A DNA stretch of 12,445 bases from DASSYK01 sp036258315 (GTDB lineage Bacteria > Actinomycetota > Thermoleophilia > Solirubrobacterales > 70-9): positions 1-12,445 of the forward strand of contig DATADX010000012.1 in NCBI GenBank assembly GCA_036258315.1, given 5' to 3'. Every line of letters begins with the position of its first letter. The stretch's first letter is position 1. Shown here one piece after another: positions 1-5,794 of this stretch. The notes beneath the pieces were generated by a model that was not told the DNA's origin, ran no database searches, and worked only from the letters and a program-made list of their open reading frames with translations. A program made the position numbers and the translations under genes.

Positions 1-1
1 C

Positions 2-163
2 ACCTTCCTGGTCGGGCTCGGCCTGGTTTTTCTGGTGGACCTCGGAGTCGCCCGGATCATCGGGGTCCCGCTGGTCTTCGTGGGGATCGCGCTCGGCGTC
101 GCCTCGATCGCCGACCCGGAGTTCCTGGAGGGCGATCGCGACAGCGCCCAGCGAGGCCCCTGA
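2..163 (+). CDS. C-terminal end of a small hydrophobic membrane protein (5' truncated)
   Basis: The frame is open from the window edge to a TGA at 161-163 and gives 53 residues; the start lies outside the window. It reads as two hydrophobic stretches (about residues 1-12 and 19-37) joined by a short segment with Asp and Arg, then an acidic, polar tail (EFLEGDRDSAQRG). This looks like two membrane helices with a short cytoplasmic tail. I do not recognise a family. Codon use (G/C third positions throughout) matches the genuine genes here. It runs convergently into the decayed minus-strand gene that ends at 165, one base after this stop. A small integral membrane protein of unknown role is the most that can be said. 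Confidence 0.6.
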   Translation, partial: TFLVGLGLVFLVDLGVARIIGVPLVFVGIALGVASIADPEFLEGDRDSAQRGP

Positions 164-164
164 G

Positions 165-447
165 CTACTCGGCGACGAGCGACGTGACCTCGCCGCGCCA
201 GTAGGTGAAGGCGGTCGACGACAGCGAGCCGGACGAGGCGGTTCGGTCCGAACGGGGCCCGCCACTCGAACTCGACCCGCTGAACCGCGTACTCCTGGAC
301 CGCGGTGAACTCGAGTGGCCGGTCGCCCGGTTTCCTGACCATCTCGCCCACCTGTGTGACGCGAACTCGGGCGGGCATCGCCGAGCCCTCCGGCAGGACC
401 TGACTGAGGTGCCGGGAGATCGGATCCGGGAGCGGCCGCTCCCTCAC
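165..447 (-). pseudogene. Probable internally deleted, frameshifted remnant of a DUF6544/DUF6920-like gene
   Basis: A minus-strand frame starts at GTG 447-445, preceded by a good SD (GAGGGAG, complement of 456-462, 8-nt spacer). It encodes about 75 plausible residues: LPDPISRHLSQVLPEG near the N-terminus, then DRPLEFTAVQEYAV and VEFEWRAPFG. The order (proline-rich start, short helix, strand ending in F.W.A) resembles the N-terminus of DUF6544/DUF6920-type proteins, which are normally several times longer; this match is from memory. The same frame then turns Arg-rich and runs without a stop into the antisense of the upstream gene. In a second frame, a credible C-terminus (TAFTYWRGEVTSLVAE) ends at TAG 167-165. 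A natural N-terminus and C-terminus in different frames, with the middle missing, suggests deletion. The join lies at about 205-250. A small intact gene of another kind cannot be excluded. Confidence 0.45.
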
Positions 448-473
448 CGGTCAGTCTCCCTCACGGCCGCGGA

Positions 474-479
474 TAGAGT
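474..479 (+). promoter_or_regulatory. Candidate -10 element (TAGAGT) of the zinc metallopeptidase gene
   Basis: TAGAGT fits TAnnnT and ends 8 nt before the ATG at 488. There is no SD between it and the start, so a leaderless or nearly leaderless transcript is likely. No clear -35 is visible. The same arrangement recurs before several other genes here. Confidence 0.4.
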
Positions 480-487
480 GGCCGCGG

Positions 488-1390
488 ATGAAGTGGAGGC
501 CCGGCAAGCGCAGCGGCGACATCGAGGATCGGCGCGGCGCCGGAGGAGGGTCCGGCGGCGGCGGCATGCCGATCCCGATGGGCCGCCTGGGGGGAGGAGG
601 CATCGGGACGATCATCGTGGTCGCCATCGTCTACCTGCTGTTCAGCAAGGGCGGCGGCGGCGGTGGGGGCTTCGACGTCCCGGACCCGACCAGCGCTTTC
701 CCGCCGGTGCCTCCGTCCGGCAGCGGGCAGAACTCGGTTCCCGGAAGCCCGGAGGAGGAGAAGGAGGTCCAGTTCGTCGACTTCGTTCAGGGCGACGCCC
801 AGGACTTCTGGACGCAGCAGTTCGAGGGCGCCGGCGAGCCCTACCAGCGGGCGAAGCTCGTTCTCTTCCGCGACCAGGTGAGCTCCGGCTGCGGCCTGGC
901 CAGCTCCGCGACCGGGCCGTTCTACTGCCCGCTCGACCAGAAGGTCTACATCGACCTCGGCTTCTTCAACGAGCTCAGTCAGCGATTCGAGGCGCCCGGG
1001 GACTTCGCCCAGGCCTATGTGCTGGCCCACGAGATCGGGCATCACGTTCAGCAGCAACTCGGCATCGAGCAGCAGGTGCGCGAGCAGAGCCGGTCGAACC
1101 CCGGCGACGCGAACGAGCTCTCTGTCCGGCTCGAGCTCCAGGCCGATTGCTTCGCCGGACTCTGGGGGCGCTCGGCCTACGATCACGGCCTCCTCGAGGA
1201 CGGCGATCTCGACGAGGGGATCACGGCCGCCGAGGCTGTCGGCGACGACCGGATCCAGGAGCGGACGCAGGGCCGGATCGATCCCGAGAGCTTCACGCAC
1301 GGCACCTCCGAGCAGCGGCGCACCTGGTTCCGCGAGGGGTTCGACTCGGGCCAGATCGAGGAGTGCGACACCTTCTCGGGGGACATCTAG
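488..1390 (+). CDS. Membrane-anchored neutral zinc metallopeptidase, YpfJ family (PF04228)
   Basis: The product has 300 residues. A short basic N-terminus and a Gly-rich linker precede one membrane segment at about residues 39-53 (IGTIIVVAIVYLLF), a second poly-Gly run and an extracytoplasmic domain. The zincin site is HEIGHHVQ: H181 and H185 bind zinc and E182 is the catalytic base. The downstream LELQADCFAGLW block carries E216, the likely third ligand and a hallmark of YpfJ-type 'putative neutral zinc metallopeptidase' proteins. Length and the order linker, membrane helix, peptidase are usual for the family. The substrate is unknown even for characterised relatives. ATG 488 is chosen because MKWRPGKR leads into the family-typical Gly-rich start and a -10-like TAGAGT lies just upstream. 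It diverges from the decayed gene at 447 and is followed after 69 nt by the kinase-cyclase gene, with its own likely promoter. Confidence 0.9.
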   Translation: MKWRPGKRSGDIEDRRGAGGGSGGGGMPIPMGRLGGGGIGTIIVVAIVYLLFSKGGGGGGGFDVPDPTSAFPPVPPSGSGQNSVPGSPEEEKEVQFVDFVQGDAQDFWTQQFEGAGEPYQRAKLVLFRDQVSSGCGLASSATGPFYCPLDQKVYIDLGFFNELSQRFEAPGDFAQAYVLAHEIGHHVQQQLGIEQQVREQSRSNPGDANELSVRLELQADCFAGLWGRSAYDHGLLEDGDLDEGITAAEAVGDDRIQERTQGRIDPESFTHGTSEQRRTWFREGFDSGQIEECDTFSGDI

Positions 1391-1445
1391 CTGTAGCTCC
1401 TCATGACGTTGTTCGCAGCCCGCGAAGCCGGCAGGTCGCGCCGCG

Positions 1446-1451
1446 TATGCT
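1446..1451 (+). promoter_or_regulatory. Candidate -10 element (TATGCT) of the kinase-ATPase-cyclase gene
   Basis: TATGCT matches TAnnnT, and four of six bases of TATAAT. It ends 8 nt before ATG 1460. The spacer GAAAGACG holds no real SD, which again suggests a transcript starting at or within a base or two of the start codon. The 69-nt gap 1391-1459 holds no terminator-like hairpin that I can see. Confidence 0.45.
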
Positions 1452-1459
1452 GAAAGACG

Positions 1460-4400
1460 ATGCGCTGCCCGGCGTGCGGCAACGAGAATCGTGAGGGGGC
1501 GAGGTTCTGCGATTCGTGCGGTGCGGAGCTGACCGCAGGCCCCGCACCAGCCTCGCAGCCTGCGCTCGAGCCGCTTCCGCTCGACGTCCCGACCGAGATC
1601 GCCGGTGGGCGGTACAGGGTTCGCAGGTTCCTCGGCGAGGGAGGTCGCAAGCGCGTCTATCTCGCCGACGACACCGCCGCCGGACGCGAGGTGGCCGTGG
1701 CGTTGTTCGAGACCGAGGACGTGGGCGCCGGGATGCAGGCCCGGGCGAAGCGCGAGGCACAGGCGATGCGAAAGCTGGGGGACCACCCACACGTCGTCAG
1801 CGTCCTCGACACCGGTGAGGAGGACGGCAACCCCTTCATCGTCAGCGAGTACATGCCGGGCGGCGACGTCAGCGGTCTGCTCGCTGGCGCGGGCGGGCGG
1901 CTCGACGCCGAGCCCGCCGTGTCCGTCGCCGCCGACGTCACGCGGGCGCTGGAGCACGCGCACGCCCGCGGGATCATCCACCGCGATCTCAAGCCCGCGA
2001 ACGTCTGGCTCGACGACGACGGCCACGCCCGGCTCGGCGACTTCGGGTTGGCGACCACCGAGGCCCGCGCGCGCGTCAGCGGCGGCACTCTCGTCGGCAC
2101 GGTCGCGTACCTGCCGCCCGAGCAGGCGCTCGGCGAGCCGGCCGGGCCCGAGAGCGATCTCTACGCGCTCGGCGCGCTGCTCTACGAGATGCTCACCGGT
2201 CGGCCGCCGTTCCCGGGCGACGACGCCGTCTCGATCATCAGCCGGCACCTCCACGCGGACCCGGTGCCGCCCTCGCGCCACAACCCCGAGGTCCCCGCGG
2301 CGCTCGACCGCGTCGTCCTCGAGCTGCTTGCGAAGCGGCGCGAGGACCGCCCGGCGAGCGCCGGCGAGGTCCGGGAGCGGCTGCTCGCGGCCCTTGACGA
2401 GGAGGCCGGAGGGGAGGCCGCGGAGCCTGCCCCCAATCCCCTCGAGAGCCTCGCGAGGGGCGTGTTCGTCGGCCGCGACCGCGAGTTCGACCAGATGCGG
2501 GAGGGGGTCGACGCGGCCCTCGCCGGCAGCGGACGGCTTCAGCTGCTCGTCGGTGAGCCGGGGATCGGAAAGACACGGGCCGCGCAGGAGCTCGGCACCT
2601 ACGCGCGCGTGCGCGGCGCCCGCGTCTACTGGGGGCGCTGCCGCGAGGACGAGGGCGCGCCCGCCTACTGGCCATGGGTGCAGTCGATCCGCGAGCTGGT
2701 CCGCGAGACTGATCCGGTCGCGATGGGCTGGCAGATGGGCGCCGGCGCGGCCGAGGTCGCGCGGTTGATCCCTGACGTCGCCGAGCGTCTCGACATCGAG
2801 CCCGCCGAGGGAGGCGAGAGCGAGGAGGAGCGCTTCCGCCTGTTCGACTCAGTGACCAGCTTCCTCGTCGCAGCGGCGCGGGACCGGCCGATGGTGTTCT
2901 TGCTCGACGACCTGCACTGGGCCGACGAGCCCTCGCTGCTGCTGCTCAGGTACGCGGCCGCTGAGGTCGCCTCGAGCGGGCTGCTGATCGTCGGAACCTA
3001 CCGCGACGTCGAGCTGGGCCGTCACCACCCGCTCGCCCGGATGCTCGCCGACCTGGGCGGGAGCCGGATCGCCCTGCATGGGCTGACGACGGAACACGTC
3101 GCCCGCTACGTCGAGATGACCTCCGGCGGGCCGGCCCCGCGGGGCCTGGCCGAGGCGGTGCACCGCCAGACCGACGGGAATCCGTTCTTCGTCGGTGAGG
3201 TCGTGCGTCTGCTGACGAGCGAGGGCAGGCTGAGCGAGGAGCACAGCGACTCTTGGGAGACCGAGATCCCGCAGGGAGTCCGCGAGGTGATCGGGCGGCG
3301 CCTCGACAGGCTCTCGCCGACCACGAACGAGGCGCTCAAGGTCGCGGCCGCGATCGGGCGTGAGTTCGACGCCGAGCTCGCCTTCCGGGTGGCCGAGCTG
3401 ACGCCGGAGGACCTGATGGCCGCCGCGAACGAGGCGATCGCCGAGCGCCTCGTCACCGACCTGGGCGACGAGTGCTACTCGTTCGCCCACGCACTCGTGC
3501 GGGACACGCTCTACCGGGAGCTGAGCCCCGCGCAGCGCTCGCAGCTGCACGAGCGGATCGGTCGCGCGCTCGAGCAGATCTGCGGCGACGATCCCTCCGA
3601 GCGGCTCGGCGAGCTCGCGAATCACTTCCTCGCCGCGGCACCGCGCGGCGACCTCGCGAAGACGGTCGAGTACGCCGAGCGCGCCGGCGAGCAGGACATG
3701 GAGCAGCTCGCCTACGAGGACGCCGTCGAGGTCTACGGCCGCGCGCTGGAGGTGCTCGAGCTCGGTGAAGAGCCGGACGAGGCGACCCGCTGCCGGCTGC
3801 TGCTGGCGCTGGGCGGTGCCGAGGCGAAGGCGGCGCGGGTGGCCGATGCGCGGAGCGCCTTCGAGCGCGCCGCGGGCTCGGCACGCAGGCTCGGCGACAC
3901 GGATAGCCTGGTCGGCGCCGCGATCGGGGTCGCGCTGCTGAGCGCCGCCGGCAACGTCGACGAGGAGCTGCTGGCTCTGCTCGACGAGGCACTCGATGCG
4001 ATCGGGCCGGAGCGCAGCGCCCGCCGCGCTGCCCTGCTGAGCGCGAAGTCGGCCGAGCTGTACTGGGCCGACAACGACCTGGCCGAGTCGGACCGGCTGG
4101 TCACGGAGGCGATCGAGATCGCCCGCGAGATCGATGCACCACAGGCGCTGGCCGCCGCCCTGCACCGCAAGGTCTTCATCCCGATCGGCCCGGACGCTCC
4201 CCGCCGCCGGCTCGCGATCGCGGACGAGATGCTCGAGCTTGGAGAGGCCCACGGCGACCGCGAGGCGATCCTGCGCGCACACGCGTGCCGGCTCTGGCAG
4301 TACCTGGAGCTGGCCGACGTGGACGCGGTCGACAGTGAGCTGGCGATCTACGAGCGGCTGGCCGAGGAGCTGCGCATGCCCGAGCACATCTGGCATACGT

Positions 4401-5767
4401 ATGCGATGCGCGGGATGCGCGCGCTGATGAAGGGCGACATCGAGGCCGCCGAGCGGCTCGCCGAGGAGTCCCGGCGGGCCGGCGAGCGCGCGGAGCAGCC
4501 GCTCGCCTCGCAGTACTACGGGATCCAGCTGACCCAGATCCGCAGCCTCCAGGGACGCGCGTCCGAGCTGCTTCCCAGGGTGCGCGAGCTGGCCCAGCAG
4601 TTCCCAGGGATTCCCGCCTGGCGAACCGCGGCGATCAGCCTCGCCGCGCGGGGAGGAGACGTCGAGGAGGGGATGGTCCAGCTCGAGCGCTTCGCGGGAA
4701 GCGACCTTTCGGCAATCCCGCGCGACGCGAACTGGTTCCCGGCGGTCAGCCTGCTCGGAGAGGCGGCGGCGCAGCTTGGCGACGCCGAGCGGGCGGGCCG
4801 GATCTATGAGGAGCTGCTTCCCTACGAAGGGCTGGTGATCGTCATCGCTCGCGCCGCCGGCTGCAACGGACCGGTCGACCGCGTGCTCGGGCTGCTCGCC
4901 GGGACGATCGGGCGCCACGACGCGGCGGTCGGCCACCTCGAGAGCTCGATCGAGACGTCGAAGCGGATCGGAGACCGGCCGGGACGCGCGCTGGCCCAGG
5001 TGGACCTGGCCGAGGTGCTGCTAGCCCGCGGCCACCGCGGCGACCGCGAGCGGGCGCTGGAGCTGCTCGGCGACGGGCTGTCCGCGGCCCGGGAGATGGG
5101 CGCCCGCTGGATCGTCGAGCGTGGCGTCGCGATGCGACTCGAGGCCCAGGGGCTCTCCGAGGTCGATGTGACCACCTCGATCGACGACGTGGTCTCGGCG
5201 CTCGAGGCGGAGCGCCCCGACCTGCGCGCCCACGCCGCCCCGGACGGCACCGTCGCGATCCTGTTCAGCGACATCGAGGACTCGACCCTGATCACCGAGC
5301 GGCTCGGCGACGAGCGCTGGCTCGAGGTCCTGCGCGAGCACAACTCCCTGTTCCGCGACCACGTCACGCGCTACGACGGGCACGAGGTGAAGAGCCAGGG
5401 CGACGGCTTCATGCTCGTCTTCACCGACCCCGCCCGGGCCCTCGAGTGCGCGGTCGCGGTCCAGCGTGCCTTCGCCGAGCGCGAGCGCGAGGGGGGCGGC
5501 GAGGCGCTGCGGGTGCGGATCGGACTCCACACCGGGGCGGTGATCGCCGAGGAGGGCGACTTCTTCGGCAAGAACGTGATCCTCGCCGCCCGAATCGCGG
5601 CCCAGGCGTGCGGCGGCGAGATCCTCGTCTCGGAGCAGCTCCGCGCCGCGACAGGCGAGGAGAACGGGTTCAGCTTCGACGAGGGCCGGGAGCTCGAGCT
5701 CAAGGGGCTGGCCGGAAAGCACCGCGTCTACAGTGCCGACTGGGCCTCGGAGACGTTGACGGCCTAG
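1460..5767 (+). CDS. Multidomain signalling protein: zinc ribbon, WNK-like Ser/Thr kinase domain, AAA/STAND ATPase, TPR region, class III nucleotide cyclase
   Basis: The product has 1435 residues. In order: a zinc ribbon with C3, C6, C17 and C20 (CPAC, FCDSC); a kinase domain at about 50-311 with E99 in helix C, HRDLKPAN (D176, K178, N181), DFG (D194) and an APE-like PPEQ; an AAA_16-type ATPase from VFVGR (335) with Walker A GEPGIGKT (365-372) and Walker B VFLLDDLHWAD (479-489); an Ala/Glu-rich helical, TPR-like region at about 725-1240; and a class III cyclase at about 1263-1435. The usual VAIK Lys is Ala (A81), while K64 sits in the glycine loop. The cyclase has metal ligands D1271 and D1315, purine-site residues K1311 and D1367, and R1378, but Ile1374 replaces the usual Asn. 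No membrane segment is seen, so it is probably cytoplasmic. It likely couples a sensed signal to cyclic-nucleotide synthesis and/or phosphorylation; the signal is unknown. The start is fixed by the zinc ribbon. Confidence 0.92.
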   Translation: MRCPACGNENREGARFCDSCGAELTAGPAPASQPALEPLPLDVPTEIAGGRYRVRRFLGEGGRKRVYLADDTAAGREVAVALFETEDVGAGMQARAKREAQAMRKLGDHPHVVSVLDTGEEDGNPFIVSEYMPGGDVSGLLAGAGGRLDAEPAVSVAADVTRALEHAHARGIIHRDLKPANVWLDDDGHARLGDFGLATTEARARVSGGTLVGTVAYLPPEQALGEPAGPESDLYALGALLYEMLTGRPPFPGDDAVSIISRHLHADPVPPSRHNPEVPAALDRVVLELLAKRREDRPASAGEVRERLLAALDEEAGGEAAEPAPNPLESLARGVFVGRDREFDQMREGVDAALAGSGRLQLLVGEPGIGKTRAAQELGTYARVRGARVYWGRCREDEGAPAYWPWVQSIRELVRETDPVAMGWQMGAGAAEVARLIPDVAERLDIEPAEGGESEEERFRLFDSVTSFLVAAARDRPMVFLLDDLHWADEPSLLLLRYAAAEVASSGLLIVGTYRDVELGRHHPLARMLADLGGSRIALHGLTTEHVARYVEMTSGGPAPRGLAEAVHRQTDGNPFFVGEVVRLLTSEGRLSEEHSDSWETEIPQGVREVIGRRLDRLSPTTNEALKVAAAIGREFDAELAFRVAELTPEDLMAAANEAIAERLVTDLGDECYSFAHALVRDTLYRELSPAQRSQLHERIGRALEQICGDDPSERLGELANHFLAAAPRGDLAKTVEYAERAGEQDMEQLAYEDAVEVYGRALEVLELGEEPDEATRCRLLLALGGAEAKAARVADARSAFERAAGSARRLGDTDSLVGAAIGVALLSAAGNVDEELLALLDEALDAIGPERSARRAALLSAKSAELYWADNDLAESDRLVTEAIEIAREIDAPQALAAALHRKVFIPIGPDAPRRRLAIADEMLELGEAHGDREAILRAHACRLWQYLELADVDAVDSELAIYERLAEELRMPEHIWHTYAMRGMRALMKGDIEAAERLAEESRRAGERAEQPLASQYYGIQLTQIRSLQGRASELLPRVRELAQQFPGIPAWRTAAISLAARGGDVEEGMVQLERFAGSDLSAIPRDANWFPAVSLLGEAAAQLGDAERAGRIYEELLPYEGLVIVIARAAGCNGPVDRVLGLLAGTIGRHDAAVGHLESSIETSKRIGDRPGRALAQVDLAEVLLARGHRGDRERALELLGDGLSAAREMGARWIVERGVAMRLEAQGLSEVDVTTSIDDVVSALEAERPDLRAHAAPDGTVAILFSDIEDSTLITERLGDERWLEVLREHNSLFRDHVTRYDGHEVKSQGDGFMLVFTDPARALECAVAVQRAFAEREREGGGEALRVRIGLHTGAVIAEEGDFFGKNVILAARIAAQACGGEILVSEQLRAATGEENGFSFDEGRELELKGLAGKHRVYSADWASETLTA

Positions 5768-5782
5768 GCGGGGGCCCTTCCA

Positions 5783-5788
5783 TAACCT
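5783..5788 (+). promoter_or_regulatory. Candidate -10 element (TAACCT) of the membrane protein gene
   Basis: TAACCT is followed by exactly 6 nt and then ATG 5795, the classic spacing of actinobacterial leaderless promoters. A TTGACG that could act as -35 lies at 5756-5761, inside the end of the cyclase gene, but the 21-nt spacer is long. With the overlapping CATAAC (5781-5786) as -10, the spacer is 19. The membrane protein gene can therefore be transcribed on its own despite the 27-nt gap to its upstream neighbour. Confidence 0.5.
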
Positions 5789-5794
5789 GCGCCG

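Noticed and set aside
550..670. GGC-rich tract in the peptidase gene as a repeat array
   Set aside because: It simply encodes poly-Gly linkers on either side of the membrane helix, which are usual in YpfJ-type proteins.
205..1494. 429-codon plus-strand frame overlapping the peptidase
   Set aside because: It is Arg-rich, in a different frame from the convincing peptidase, and spans the decayed gene and the peptidase together.
461..2281. 606-codon minus-strand frame under the peptidase and kinase
   Set aside because: It has the composition of a codon shadow, crosses an intergenic gap, and is contradicted by the intact HEXXH peptidase and kinase motifs on the plus strand.
2849..4936. 695-codon minus-strand frame under the ATPase/TPR region
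   Set aside because: It mirrors the Leu/Ala/Glu-rich helical region and has no motif of its own.
5761..5782. Possible intrinsic terminator after the cyclase gene (GGCCTAGGCGGGGGCCC)
   Set aside because: GGCC and CCTAGG symmetry is short and no T-run follows. It overlaps the predicted promoter of the next gene.
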